Assembly: GCA_963801055.1 (NCBI GenBank)
Contig: CAWDDE010000003.1
Span: 124,001-188,000, forward strand
DNA from: DASUPK01 sp963801055
Lineage (GTDB): Bacteria; Actinomycetota; Thermoleophilia; Solirubrobacterales; 70-9
Direction: 5' to 3'
Length of the DNA stretch: 64,000 nucleotides
The stretch's first letter is position 1; the number at the start of each line of letters is the position of its first letter. Made by a program: the position numbers and the translations under genes. Under the pieces are notes generated by a model. That model did no database searches. It was not told where the DNA came from and was given only the letters and a program-made list of their open reading frames with translations. Shown one piece after another: positions 11,268 to 21,457 of this stretch.

Positions 11268-12818
11268 GCGAGGCCCTCGAGGTCGCCGGCTGTTTGGCGG
11301 CGGCCGGCGCGGTCTCCACGGCCCTGCTGGTTTCGGAAGCTCGGATCCGAGCGGCCGGGCTGCTGGTCGCGATGGCGATCGCGACGGCGCTGGTCGCGGG
11401 TCAGGGCTGGGACGAGATCCAGGGTCTGCGCGACCATCCGCTGGAGTTCGCGGGAACGATCGTCGCTGCCGCAGTGGTCCTCGCCGTGGGCGGCGCGGCG
11501 ATGGTGCGCTGGCCGATCCTGCTGCCGCTGCTTGTGGTCGCAACCCTGCCGTTCCGGATCCGGCTGCACGTCTCGGGCGGGCAGGCGGTAAACCTGCTCG
11601 TCCCGCTCTACGCGACGATCGGAGCGGGCGTCATTGCGGCCGTCGTGGACTCCGTGCGAGGCAGAGACCGGCTTCGCCCGCTGCCGAGGCCGCTCGTCCT
11701 TGCCCTCGTGCTGGTGATCTGCCTGTACGCCATCCAGTCGATCTACTCGGCCGATGTCGCCTTCGCGGCGCGGAACGTCGGCTTCTTCCTGCGTCCCATT
11801 CGCGGTGCTCTTCTGCCTGCTCGCAATGGCGCCCTGGGACCGCCGCCTCCTGCGGCTCGCGTTCGGCGTCCTGCTCGTCGAGGGAGTGATCCTGGCGGGG
11901 ATCGGGATCGGCCAGTTCGCCACCGAGCACATCTTCTGGAACGGCAAGCTCGAGGCGTCCAACGACTTCCACTTCTACTTCCGCGTCAACTCGCTCTTCT
12001 GGGATCCCGAACATCTACGGGCGCTACCTGATGGTGGGCATCCTGCTCGGCGCTGCGGCTCTCCTCTGGACGGCCGACAGGCGCTTCGCCTTCGCCCTGA
12101 TCGGTGCGCTGGCCATCACCTTCGCTGGTCTCGTCTTCGCCTTCTCCCAGACCACCTTCATCGCCCTATTCGTGGGGCTGGCCGTGCTCGCCGCGCTGCG
12201 CTGGAGCGTACGCTGGGCCGCAATCGCGACTCCGGTTGCGGTCGGCGCGATCGCGATCGGCGTTCTCTTCGTCGCGGGGGGCTCGAACGAGAACGCGCGC
12301 GACATCAGCGAGGGCCACAGCAGCCTGATCAGCGGAGGTGCCAAGCTGGCCTGGCACCGGCCGGTCTACGGCTACGGCTCGGCCTCGTTCTCGAAGGAGT
12401 TCGCGCGCGCGGAGGACGTCAGGCCCCGGGCGACACGACGATCTCCCACACCGAGCCGGTCACCGTGGCGGCCGAGCAGGGGGTGATCGGAATCGCCGCC
12501 TACCTGGCCCTGCTCGCGGCCGCGCTTTGGACGGTGTTCTCCGGCATGCGTTCGATCGCCCCCGGCATGGGGGCTCCCTTCCATTCCCTGGCGGAGGGGG
12601 ACCGGGTGGAGCTCTCGCCGGCCCGGATCGGGATCGCCGCAGCCTTCATCGCGCTTCTGGTCCACACGATCGGCTACGCCGCCTACCTGACGGACCCGCT
12701 CACCTGGGCGCTGCTCGCGGTCGGGGGCGTGCTCGCGGCCGAGGTAGGGGCGGGAGAGTGGCCGCGGAGGGCCACCGCGCAGGCTGAATCCGCCGCTGCT
12801 CCTACAGTCGCGTCCTAG
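11264..12818 (+). CDS. O-antigen ligase/polymerase-like membrane protein (Wzy/WaaL family), frameshifted
   Basis: Polytopic membrane protein with at least ten hydrophobic segments and the large periplasmic loop of the Wzy/WaaL family. Landmarks are LLPLLVVATLPFRIRLHV, QTTFIALFVGLAVLAALRWS, WHRPVYGYGSASFSKEF and HTEPVTVAAEQGVIGIAAYL; the paired W-P-GxG and H-E blocks are typical of these enzymes. It probably polymerises or transfers undecaprenyl-linked glycan outside the membrane. GTG at 11264 overlaps the previous stop. Extra bases near 11805 (CGTCCCATTC), 12010 (CCCGAACATC) and 12425 split the frame. It lies five bases before the flippase gene. Confidence 0.82.
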
Positions 12819-12822
12819 TCCG

Positions 12823-14405
12823 ATGACCGGATATCTCCGCCGCCTGGCGACGACCGGCGCCGCGTACACGGCTTCGAGCGTGATCTCGAAGCTGATCGCG
12901 GTCGCGCTGCTCCCGCTCTACACGCGCTACCTCACGCCCGCCGACTACGGCGCGGCCGAGGTTCTGATCACCGGCGTGATCGCGGCCAGCATCGTGATTC
13001 GGCTGGGCATCATCGAGGCGCTGCTGCGCTTCTACTACCAGGCCGGGGAGGAGCCCGGCCAGGTGGTGAAGACCGCGTTCGCTTCGCTTCTCTGGACGAC
13101 GACGATCGGCCTCGGCGCTCGCCCTTCCTCTCGCCGAGCCTCTCTCGAGACTCTTGCTCGGGCACTCGGACGCCGGTCTGATGCGAATCGCGATCTTCGG
13201 GCTCTGGGTCTTCACGATGTTCGAGTTCCTGACCGCGCTCTTCCGGATCGACGAGCGCGCGAAGGCGTACTTCGCCTTCACGGTCTCGAACGTCCTGGTG
13301 ACGATCCCGGTAACGGTTTGGCTGGTGGTCGGGGAGGACAAGGGCGCCAGCGGCCTGCTCTGGGGCCAGTACGGCACGGGCGCCGTCTTCCTCGCCGGTC
13401 TGGTGATCGCCCAGAGAGGCCGGCTGGCCGTGATCCCGGACTTCGCGCTCTTGCGCCGGATGCTGCGCTGGGGTCTGCCGACGATGCCCGCCGAGCTCTC
13501 CCTCTACTCGCTCAACTTCATCGACCGCGTCCTGATCGTGCGGCTCGTCGGGCTCGGAGACGCGGGCCTCTACAGCCTCTCGGTCAAGTTCGCCCAGGCC
13601 GTCAACGTTCTGGTCAAGGGCTTTCAGCTCGCCTGGCCACCGCTCGCCTACTCGATCCAGGACGACGACGAGGCCCGCCGCGCCTACGCGGTGATCGTCA
13701 CCTGGTTCGTCTCGCTGACCACCTTCGTTGTCGCGGGCATGTGGCTGCTGTCTCGCTGGATAGTGCGCGCTTTGGCGGCACCCGAGTTCTTCGACTCCTA
13801 CAAGACGATCGGGCTCGTCTCGACCGGGGTGATGCTCTACGCCCTTTATCTCGTGCTGGTGATCGTGCTCGGCCGGACCGGGCGTACCGAGTTCAACTTT
13901 CCCGCGACCGGGGCCGGGATGCTGGTCAATATCGGTCTGAACCTCGCGCTGCTGCCCTCGATGGGGATCGTCGGCGCCGGCGTCTCACTGGTCGCTGCTT
14001 ACGCCGTCGTGTTGGTCCTGATGTATCTCTTCACCCAGCGGCTGTTCCCGGTCCCCTACGAGTGGGTTCGGCTTGCGCAGGCGGTCGGCCTCGCGGCGCT
14101 CCTGGTGACCGCCGGCGAGGTCTTCCTGCCGACGTCCGGGATCGGCGGGCTGGCGGGGAGGACCGCGTTATGGCTCGCATATCCCCTCCTGCTCTACATG
14201 ACCGGGTTCCTCAACGCCGGAGGAGCGAGAGGCGGCGGGCCGGCTGCTCAGCCCCTCGACCGTCAGGACCGCGCTCGCCGGTCTGCGGACCGCCCGCGCC
14301 GTCGGGCCCGAACCGGAGCCGGCGCAGCTCCGCACCCTTCCGGGTCCTCGCCTGACGCGCGAGGCGCTCGAGGCGGAGCAGCGCGACGAGGACGCGATCC
14401 GCTAA
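12823..14405 (+). CDS. Polysaccharide flippase, MOP/Wzx family, frameshifted
   Basis: Lipid-linked oligosaccharide exporter with about 14 membrane helices. It starts MTGYLRRLATTGAAYTASSV, typical of MOP flippases, and contains LLPLYTRYLTPADYGAAEVL, GLPTMPAELSLYSLNFIDR and GDAGLYSLSVKFAQAVNVLV. Extra bases near 13118 (CTCGGCGCTC for CTCGCGCTC) and near 14230 change frame; after the second, the protein ends DEDAIR at TAA 14403-14405. The stop abuts repeat copy C. Together with the polymerase upstream and the transferases downstream it makes a Wzy-dependent export pathway likely. Confidence 0.87.
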
Positions 14406-14410
14406 GCGGC

Positions 14411-14443
14411 GCGGCTTGTGGCCGCGACCTCATGGCGAAGCCA
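14411..14443 (-). repeat. Dispersed intergenic palindromic repeat, copy C
   Basis: On the minus strand it reads GGCTTCGCCATGAGGTCGCG followed by GCCACAAGCCGC, nearly identical to copy A at 9842. GCGGC-TTGTG-GCCGC can form a hairpin between two convergent genes, and the element supplies the stop codon of the glycosyltransferase that ends at 14430. A terminator role is possible. Confidence 0.55.
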
Positions 14444-15455
14444 CAGCCTGCTCCAGGATGGCGGCCATGCTCGCCGCCTGGCGCTTGACGTCGTGCTGCG
14501 CGGCGGCCTCGCGGGCGGCCGGGTTGGGTGTGGGCATCGTCAGCGCCAGCTCCATGGCGGCGCGGAGGGCGCCGGGATCCTGTGGGTCCACCAGGACGCC
14601 TGACTCGGGAGTGACGAATTCGGGCGGTCCGCCCGCGCTCGTGGCGAGCACGCTGCGCTCCATCGCCATCGCCTCGAGCGTCGCCTGGCCGAAGGGTTCG
14701 ATCAGCGAGGGCTGGCAGAGGACGTCGCAGGCGGCGACCCACCGCGGGACTTCCGACTGCGGGATCCGGCCGACGAGACGGACGCCTCGACGGCCCTCGA
14801 GCGCGCCGCGCAGGGGTCCGTCACCTACGAAAGCGAGGCGGCCACGGCCAAGCGACTCGAAGGCGTCCGCCAGCCGCACGACGTTCTTGCGCTCGATCAG
14901 CGAGCCGACGCAGAGGAAGGCCGGGCCCTCGCCGTCCCATTCCAGCTCGCGGCGGGCCTCTGCCGCCGGGCGCGGCGAGAACGCCTCGAGGTCGACCCCG
15001 CAGTCGGCGACCTCGATCTTGGACGCGGCGGCCGGGATCCGGTCGGTCAGGCGGCCAGCGAGCCAGCGTGAGTTGGCGATCACTCCCGAGGAGCGGCGGA
15101 TCACCCAGCGGCTGGCCGCGGTGACTCCGGGGATCCGGTTGAGGTTGGCGACGTCCTGCCCGTGTGCCATGACGACGAGTGGGGCTGCGGCGGAGCGGGC
15201 GGCGAGGGCGCCGGCGGCCCCGGCCGGGAAGAGGAAGTGGGCGAAGACGACGTCGGGCTCGAAGCGGCGGGCCGCCGCTCGGGCCTTGCGGACCAGGGTC
15301 GCGTACTCCGTCTGGGGCCCCCCGCGCCGGCTGATGGACGCGACCTCCACATCGTGGCCAAGCGCCTCGATCTCCCGCGTCAGCGGGACCAGGAAGCTGC
15401 CCAGGTCCGGGTTCTCCGGACTGGGCCACATCTGGGTCACCAGGAGGATCCGCAC
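14430..15455 (-). CDS. GT4-family glycosyltransferase
   Basis: An intact 341-residue GT-B fold glycosyltransferase. The N-terminus MRILLVTQMWPSPENPDLGS and the donor half with FLCVGSLIERKNVVRLADAF, LVGRIPQSEVPRWVAACDVL and PFGQATLEAMAMERSVLATS fit GT4. The E-x7-E nucleotide-sugar motif is present as EPFGQATLE. It acts on the cytoplasmic side, adding a sugar from a nucleotide donor to a lipid-linked glycan. It and the next gene run against the rest of the cluster; the two are 13 bases apart and probably co-transcribed, the GT2 gene first. Confidence 0.88.
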   Translation of the reverse strand: MRILLVTQMWPSPENPDLGSFLVPLTREIEALGHDVEVASISRRGGPQTEYATLVRKARAAARRFEPDVVFAHFLFPAGAAGALAARSAAAPLVVMAHGQDVANLNRIPGVTAASRWVIRRSSGVIANSRWLAGRLTDRIPAAASKIEVADCGVDLEAFSPRPAAEARRELEWDGEGPAFLCVGSLIERKNVVRLADAFESLGRGRLAFVGDGPLRGALEGRRGVRLVGRIPQSEVPRWVAACDVLCQPSLIEPFGQATLEAMAMERSVLATSAGGPPEFVTPESGVLVDPQDPGALRAAMELALTMPTPNPAAREAAAQHDVKRQAASMAAILEQAVASP

Positions 15456-15468
15456 GCGCTCCCCTCGC

Positions 15469-16405
15469 TCACTCGCGCGACCCTAACTGCCGGTTGTAGG
15501 TCTCCGCGGCCTCACGGATCCCCTCGCCACGACCCGGCAGCAGCGCCTGGCGGGCGTGCATCCAGTAGCGCCGGGCCGAGTGACCGGGGAGGACGACGGC
15601 GGCGGCCGCCCGCAGCAGGTATGGCCAGGCGAGGAGTGGCCGCAGCAAGACCGCTTCGACGTCGCCGAGGTGCTTTCGGAGATAGCGATCGCGGCCACGG
15701 TGGTACTCGACGATTCGCCGCTCCGCGCCGGCGGCGTCCTGCGCCATCTGGTCGTGGTGGATCGCCCTCGCCGACGGGACGAACAGGATCCGCCACCCCA
15801 CGTTCCCGAGCCGCTTGCAGAAGTCGGTCTCGTCGGAGTAGACGTAGAAGTCGGGGTCGAACCCGCCGACGGCGAGCGCGGCCTCTCGGCGGACAAGCAT
15901 GGCGCTCGACTGCACCCAGCCCACGGGCCGGGTCCCAGTCGCCGCCGCTCTCCACCGTGAGGCGCCGATGGAGGAAGAGGGCGCCTGCCAGCGCAGTCTC
16001 GACGCTGGGCAGCCGCCAGGCGCACGGGACCTCGCGACCGTCGGGCGCCAGGAGCTGCGCGCCGGCCACTGCAGCTCTCTGATCCGACTGGAGTGCCCCG
16101 AGCAGCGCCGGCACCGCCCCGGGCTGCAGCTCAGAGTCCTCGTTGAGCAGCAGGCAGTACTCGCCGCGCGCCTCCTCGAGCAGGCGGCTGTCATTCGCCG
16201 CCTTGCCGGCGCGTCGATCGAGTGCGATCAGCTTGATCTCGCGATTCAGCGCCTTCACCGCCTCGGCGGAACCGTCGTCCGAGGCGTTGTCGAGCACCAA
16301 CACCTCGCGGTCGAGATCCGGCGGCGCGGTTCGCTCGATCGCCTCGAGGCAGGCGAGCAGAAACTCCCGGCCGTCGGTGTTGACCACGCAGTAGGAGAGC
16401 AGCAC
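15469..16405 (-). CDS. GT2-family glycosyltransferase (rhamnosyltransferase-like), one +1 frameshift
   Basis: GT-A fold glycosyltransferase. The N-terminal part has VLLSYCVVNTDG, LDREVLVLDNASDDGSAEAV and CLLLNEDSELQPGAVPALLG, giving the nucleotide-binding DNASxDGS and DxD-like NEDSE motifs. The C-terminal part continues in another frame with AMLVRREAALAVGGFDPDFY and YSDETDFCKRLGNVGWRILF, the ED-type acceptor motif. The extra base lies near 15930. The GTG at 16405 is chosen because upstream codons overlap the divergent transferase. Such proteins often add rhamnose; the specificity is not provable here. Confidence 0.82.
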
Positions 16406-16422
16406 GGCGAGAATGCTCGCCC

Positions 16423-17539
16423 ATGCGCGTCCAGCTCGTCGATCCGGCGGCCTACACGCCACCGTATGACCACGCCCTAGCCGGGGCGCTCAGCCGTGCG
16501 GGAGCGGAGGTCGAGCTGATCACCTGCCGATTTCCGTATGGCCCGGTGCCGCCGGGAGCAGGGCTATGAGGTGCGCGAGCTCTTCTACCGCCGCGCCTCC
16601 CGTGCGGGAATCGGCCCCCAGCGCCGCCGCCTCCTGCGTGCCGCCGAGCACGTGCCGGACATGCTCCGCTACCGGCGCGCCGCCCAGGCGGCGGACCTGG
16701 TCCATTACCAGTGGCTGCCGATTCCCGCCCTGGATCGCCGACTTCTGGCTCCCCGGCGCCCGCGCGTCTACACCATGCACTGGCGCCTGCCCGAGACAGG
16801 AACGCGGATCGCAAGCACCCTGGCCCGGCTGCTGGCCGAGATGGACGCGGTGGTCGTTCATAGTGAGCACGGCGCGGCTCGCCTCGAAGCCGACTTCCGC
16901 GTTCCTCGCGAGAAGCTGCGGGTGATCCCGCACGGCGCGTTCGACTATCTCACCCGCCAGGAGAACGAGGTGCCGCTGCCCACCGAGCTCCGGGAGGTCA
17001 AGGGGCCGGTGATCCTCCAGTTCGGCCTCCTCCGCCCCTACAAGGGCACAGACGTGCTGCTCGACGCCTTCCTGGAGCTGGACGGCGCGGAGCTCTGGAT
17101 CGTCGGGATGCCGCGAATGCCGATGGACGAGCTCCGCGCCCAAGCCGGGCGAGCGCCCGGCACCGTTCGCTTCGTGGACCGGTTCGTGACCGACCCGGAG
17201 ATCCCAGCGTTCATGCGGCGAGCGGACCTCGTCGTCCTGCCGTACCGGAACATCGAGCAGTCCGGAGTCCTCTACACAGCGCTGGCATTCGGCCGCCCCC
17301 TGGTGCTGAGCTCGGTCGGCGGCTTCCCGGAGATCGCCGAACAGGGGGCCGCGCGGCTCGTCCCGCCGGCGGACCCGCACGCCCTCGCCGAGGCGCTGCG
17401 CGAGCTGCTCGCCGACCGCTCGGCCCGGGACGCGCTTGCCGACGCCGCGACCGAGGCGGCCGCGACCACCTACTCGTGGGAGCGAATCGGCGATGCGACG
17501 ATGGCGCTCTACCGGGATCTGCTCGGCCAGCGCCGATGA
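16423..17539 (+). CDS. GT4-family glycosyltransferase, one +1 frameshift
   Basis: Begins MRVQLVDPAAYTPPYDHALA in frame 1 and continues in frame 2 after an extra C near 16548. The donor half has VILQFGLLRPYKGTDVLLDA, the HGAFDYL block and GVLYTALAFGRPLVLSSVGG, which carries the acidic/Gly-rich nucleotide site. Corrected length is about 371 residues. Only 17 bases separate its ATG from the divergent GT2 start, so promoters for the pair must overlap coding sequence or one gene is read from further away. Confidence 0.84.
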
Positions 17540-17566
17540 CCGTCCTCCGCCGATAATTCCCCGCTA

Positions 17567-18697
17567 ATGGCGCTCGAAATCATCTTCTGGGTGGCCGTCG
17601 GCCTGATCGTCTACGCCCACCTGGGCTATCCGCTCCTGCTCTGGGCCCTGGTCGCGATCTTCGGCGAGCGAGACGTAACCCGCGAGCCGGCTGGCGATTT
17701 CCCCACTGTCAGCCTGATCGTCCCGGCCCACGACGAGGAGCTCGTGATCGAGAAGAAGGTCGCGAACGCCCGCGCGCTCGACTATCCGGCCGCACACCTC
17801 GAGATCGTGGTCGCCTCAGACGGCTCGGAGGACCGCACGGCGGAGCTGGCCCGCGCCGCTGGGGCCGATCGCGTGCTCGAGCTGCCGCGCGGCGGCAAGG
17901 TCGCCGCACTCAATGCCGCGGTGGGCCAGGCGACGGGAGACATATTGGCCTTCTCCGACGCGAACAGCTACTGGCGCCCGGACGCCCTCCGGCGGCTGGT
18001 CGGCCGCTTCGCGGACCAGCGAGCGGGATACGCCTGCGGCCAGGTTCGCTTCGAGGAGGGCGAGGGGGGCAACCAGGAAGGCCTCTACTGGCGCTACGAG
18101 ATGGCGGTTCGCTCGATGGAGACGCGGCTCGCCGGGATCACCGCCGGAAACGGCGGGATCTACGCCGTTCGCCGGGAGGCCTACATCGAGCTCGACCCGA
18201 GCCGAGGACAGGACATCGGCTTCCCGTTCGAGCTCACCAAACGGGGGTGGCGCGCCGTCTACGAGCCGGCCGCGATCGCCGAGGAGAAGATGGCCCCCAC
18301 GGTCGAGGGCGAGTTCCGGCGCAAGCGCCGGATGATGTGGGGCCTCTGGGACGTGATGCTCCGCTGGGGGATGCTCGACCCGCGGGGCTACGGCGCCGCC
18401 TACGCCCTGGAGATCTACTCGCATCGGCTGCTCCGCTACCTGACTCCCTGGCTGCACTTGATCGCGCTCGCGGTCAACATCCCGCTCCTTTCGCACGGTT
18501 GGGTCTACGTCGTCACGATGGCGCTCCAGCTCGCCCTGCTGGCGGGGGCGTTGATCGGGCGATTCGTCCCTGCCCTGCCCTTCCGGATCGCCTACTACTA
18601 CGTCACCATGACCGCCTCGATCGCAGTTGGGCTCTGGGACCGGCTCCGCGCCGGAGCCGTGCCGATCGGCTGGGAGAAGGTGGAGGGAACCCGGTGA
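17567..18697 (+). CDS. Membrane GT2-family glycosyltransferase (cellulose synthase/hyaluronan synthase-like)
   Basis: An intact 376-residue processive-type GT2 enzyme. A membrane helix at residues 1-30 precedes the catalytic domain with VSLIVPAHDEELVIEKK, VASDGSEDRT, the donor motif FSDANS, GNGGIYAVRREAYIE as acceptor site, and the QxxRW-like region EFRRKRRMMWGLWD. Three to four C-terminal helices follow (about residues 285-360). It likely adds or polymerises sugars at the membrane. Its end overlaps the next gene in GTGA. Confidence 0.87.
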   Translation: MALEIIFWVAVGLIVYAHLGYPLLLWALVAIFGERDVTREPAGDFPTVSLIVPAHDEELVIEKKVANARALDYPAAHLEIVVASDGSEDRTAELARAAGADRVLELPRGGKVAALNAAVGQATGDILAFSDANSYWRPDALRRLVGRFADQRAGYACGQVRFEEGEGGNQEGLYWRYEMAVRSMETRLAGITAGNGGIYAVRREAYIELDPSRGQDIGFPFELTKRGWRAVYEPAAIAEEKMAPTVEGEFRRKRRMMWGLWDVMLRWGMLDPRGYGAAYALEIYSHRLLRYLTPWLHLIALAVNIPLLSHGWVYVVTMALQLALLAGALIGRFVPALPFRIAYYYVTMTASIAVGLWDRLRAGAVPIGWEKVEGTR

Positions 18698-19413
18698 GCG
18701 AGGCCGACGGGAGTCGTCCGGATACCGCCCAGCAGCGACTGGACGTCCCGGAGCCGCCGGTGCGACCGCGGAAGGGGCTGCCCCGGGCGGCCGACCTGGT
18801 GATCGCCGCCGTGGGCCTCGTGGCGGTCTCGCCCCTGCTGCTGATCGCGGCGATCGCGATCCGGCTCGAATCTCCGGGACCGGTCCTCTACCGGCAGCGG
18901 CGCGTCGGCAAGGACGGCGTCATCTTCGACCTGTTCAAGCTCCGCACCATGCGCCAGGGGGTCGACCCGGTCGGCGTCGGCACCGCCGTCACGGCGGAGG
19001 ACCCGCGGGTGACGCGGGTCGGCAGGTTCCTGCGCCGCTATTCGCTCGACGAGCTGCCGAACCTGATCAACGTGCTGCGCGGCGAGATGCGGATCGTCGG
19101 TCCGCGCGCGACGCTCCCAGCCCAGGTCGAGCTCTACACGCCTCGTCAGCTCCGGCGACTGGATCTGCGGCCGGGGGTCACCGGCTGGGCCCAGATCCAT
19201 GGGCGCGCGGGGATCCCGTGGGAGGAGCGGATCGAACTCGACGTCTGGTACGTCGAGCATCGCTCGCTGCGGCTAGACCTCGAGATCCTCGTCCGCACCC
19301 CGCGAGCGCTACTCGGGGGGGCCGGCAGCGTGGCCACGGACCCCTACGCCGGATCGTCGCCCCACTCGCCCCTGAGGCAGGCGGCGGAGCGCGAGCAGGC
19401 GGGCGACCGCTAG
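18694..19413 (+). CDS. Undecaprenyl-phosphate sugar-1-phosphate transferase (PHPT family)
   Basis: Initiating transferase that places a sugar-1-phosphate on undecaprenyl phosphate, starting each glycan unit. One hydrophobic hairpin at about residues 29-52 is followed by the family blocks PVLYRQRRVGKDGVIFDLFK, LRTMRQG, RVGRFLRRYSLDELPNLINV, GEMRIVGPRATLPAQVELYT and RPGVTGWAQIHGRAGIPWEE. The Asp-Glu catalytic pair lies in SLDELPNL. At 239 residues it is the short form with no extra N-terminal helices. GTG at 18694 overlaps the preceding stop. Confidence 0.92.
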   Translation: MSEADGSRPDTAQQRLDVPEPPVRPRKGLPRAADLVIAAVGLVAVSPLLLIAAIAIRLESPGPVLYRQRRVGKDGVIFDLFKLRTMRQGVDPVGVGTAVTAEDPRVTRVGRFLRRYSLDELPNLINVLRGEMRIVGPRATLPAQVELYTPRQLRRLDLRPGVTGWAQIHGRAGIPWEERIELDVWYVEHRSLRLDLEILVRTPRALLGGAGSVATDPYAGSSPHSPLRQAAEREQAGDR

Positions 19414-19959
19414 TGGCTCGCGGCATCTCCCTCAGGGACTTCCGCCCGGAGGACGCATCCGCGGTCCATCGCTGGTTCAACGCGCCCGGCTGCGACCGCC
19501 AATCTGCTCGAGCACCGCGACGAGTTCACCGAGGAGGACGCGCGCCGCTGGGTTGAGCGGGCGATCGAGCAGTCGCACGAACCGAACTCCGAGGACCGCA
19601 AGTGGGCGGTGGAGGTCGAGGGCATCGACGAGGCCGTCGGCTACACGGCCCTCTACGGCCTCCATCGCCAGACGGCACCTGAGCTCGGCGCGATCATCGG
19701 GGACGAGCGCGCCCGGGGCAGGGGCGTGGGCCGCGAGGCCGAGCGGCTCACCAACCTGAAGGCCTTCGAGGAGTTCGGCGCCCACAAGGTCTACGGCCGA
19801 ATTCCGTCGACCAACGAGGCGGCGAGGAAGGCCGTCATCTACAACGGCTGGAAGCAGGAGGGGGTGCTGCGGAGGCACGTGCGCCATGGCGATGAGCTGA
19901 TCGACGTCGAGCTCTGGGGCGGCTTTCGGGAGGACCTGCCCGAGCCGCCCGACGAGTGA
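19413..19959 (+). CDS. GNAT-family N-acetyltransferase, one +1 frameshift
   Basis: RimJ/RimL-like GNAT fold. It begins VARGISLRDFRPEDASAVHR at a GTG sharing one base with the previous TAG, then shifts frame near 19495 to NLLEHRDEFTEEDARRWVER. The acetyl-CoA block GDERARGRGVGREAERLTN and the C-terminal VYGRIPSTNEAARKAVIYNG are diagnostic, the latter giving the conserved Asn and Tyr/Asn pair. In this setting it probably acetylates an amino sugar nucleotide for the surface glycan; the substrate is inferred. Confidence 0.8.
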
Positions 19960-19963
19960 TCGG

Positions 19964-20884
19964 GTGAAGGCTCGGCTGATCGACGACGGCGGCGCAGCCG
20001 CCTCGGACCCAGAGCACTTCTTCCGCTCACCGCCATTCCTCGCGGCGGAGGGGGTTACGCACACGATTGCGGTCGAGCGGGATCGCGAGTTCCGCCTGGC
20101 CGTGATCGTTCGCCCGATCGAGTCAAGCGAGCGACGGGACGCAATCTCCCCCTACGGCTATCCGGGCGCCACGGACGCGTCCACGGAGCCACCGGATCCG
20201 ACCGAGATCGACTGGTCGGAGACCGGACTGGTCAGCGTCTTCGTGCGGGATCGGATCGGCGACGACGCCTGCTTTGCCGGCGGGACCATCCGCAGCCACG
20301 TCCACGTCGCAGACGGCGAGGGAGGGATCCGCAAGCGCCTGCGCGAGCAGATCCGGCGCAACGAGCGCAATGGCTGGAGCGTTGAGCTCTCTCCGCCGGG
20401 GCGGGCATCTGAGCCGGCACGCACCGCCTTCGAGCGGGCCTACGCGCAGACGATGGCGCGCGCACAGGCGGCTCGCCGCTACCTCTACCCGAGCGCATAT
20501 TTCAAGACCCTGCTGCGGAGCGAGAGAAGCTGGCTGTTGGTCGCGGCCCGCGAGGGAACGCCGCTCGCGGGCGCTATCGCTGTGGCGAGCGACGGCTACC
20601 TGCACTACTACCTCGGCGGCACCGCCGACGAGGCGCTTGCCGACTCGCCGATGAAGAACCTGTTCGCAGCGATGATCTCGCTCGGGGGCGAGCTCGGCAA
20701 TCCGGTCAACCTCGGCGGCGGGATCACGCCAGGGGACTCGCTCGACGAGTTCAAGCGGGGCTTTGCCAACGGCGATGCTCCGTTCAGAACACACGAGGTG
20801 ATCTGCGACCGGGCCGCCTACGAGCAGCTCGTCGCTGCGCCGGCGTCGGCGCCGGAGGGCTTCTTTCCGGCCTACCGCGCCTGA
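19964..20884 (+). CDS. FemAB-related GNAT-fold acyltransferase
   Basis: An intact 306-residue protein of the FemAB/FemX or exopolysaccharide-associated GNAT group. Signature blocks are IRKRLREQIRRNERNGWSVE, FERAYAQTMARAQAARRYLY, LAGAIAVASDGYLHYYLGGT and NLGGGITPGDSLDEFKRGF. Relatives transfer aminoacyl groups to peptidoglycan or acyl groups to secreted polysaccharides. The GTG start lies five bases after the GNAT stop, suggesting co-translation. The 3' end overlaps the convergent gene by 13 bases. Confidence 0.75.
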   Translation: MKARLIDDGGAAASDPEHFFRSPPFLAAEGVTHTIAVERDREFRLAVIVRPIESSERRDAISPYGYPGATDASTEPPDPTEIDWSETGLVSVFVRDRIGDDACFAGGTIRSHVHVADGEGGIRKRLREQIRRNERNGWSVELSPPGRASEPARTAFERAYAQTMARAQAARRYLYPSAYFKTLLRSERSWLLVAAREGTPLAGAIAVASDGYLHYYLGGTADEALADSPMKNLFAAMISLGGELGNPVNLGGGITPGDSLDEFKRGFANGDAPFRTHEVICDRAAYEQLVAAPASAPEGFFPAYRA

Positions 20885-21414
20885 TCCTGCTCGGCGCGTT
20901 GGATGGCATTCCGCAGTGCCTCACGCTCGATCAGCGGCTCGAAGTGCCCGACCAGCGCCCAGAGCGCCCGGATGCGAAGGCGGGCCCGCCCGTCGACCGG
21001 CTTGATTCGTGTCTCGCTCACCAGTGCGCTCTGCCCGTGGCCAACCAGCTCGATCCAATGGGCGAGCAGCACCCGGGCCGTGCCCGGCTCCTCCCAGGAC
21101 AGGAAGTCCTTCGCTCCGTCGATCCGGGGGTAGTCGCGACGAAGCGTCCAGATCCGCCCGCAGAGGCCGGAGACCGTCCAGCGCGCTCCCTCGGCGATCA
21201 CCGAGAACGGGTATTGCCGGAGCAGATCCCGGAAGGCGAGGTCTGACGAGGTCCCGGGGATTCGCCAGCGAACCGCCCGCCCGAGAACGGGTGCGTCCCG
21301 GAGCTGGACGCTCCCTGCCGCATCCCACAGCCGATCGGCGTCCCTCCCGCTGGAGCGGCGATGAAGGGTGCGCACCTGAGGGTCAGGCAGCCATCTATCG
21401 AGGTCGGGGCGCAT
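20872..21414 (-). CDS. SRPBCC/DUF2867-like hypothetical protein
   Basis: 181 residues from the ATG at 21414. The N-terminus MRPDLDRWLPDPQVRTLHRR followed by a Trp/Arg-rich beta pattern and FLSWEEPGTARVLLAHWIEL resembles helix-grip (SRPBCC or DUF2867) proteins, which bind hydrophobic ligands. No signal peptide or membrane segment is visible. An upstream ATG at 21444 is in frame but would add an atypical Cys-rich leader. Function is unknown. Confidence 0.6.
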   Translation of the reverse strand: MRPDLDRWLPDPQVRTLHRRSSGRDADRLWDAAGSVQLRDAPVLGRAVRWRIPGTSSDLAFRDLLRQYPFSVIAEGARWTVSGLCGRIWTLRRDYPRIDGAKDFLSWEEPGTARVLLAHWIELVGHGQSALVSETRIKPVDGRARLRIRALWALVGHFEPLIEREALRNAIQRAEQDQAR

Positions 21415-21457
21415 GGCTCCACCTTGGCAGGCAGGACGCCTCACCTGGCCTCCTCGC

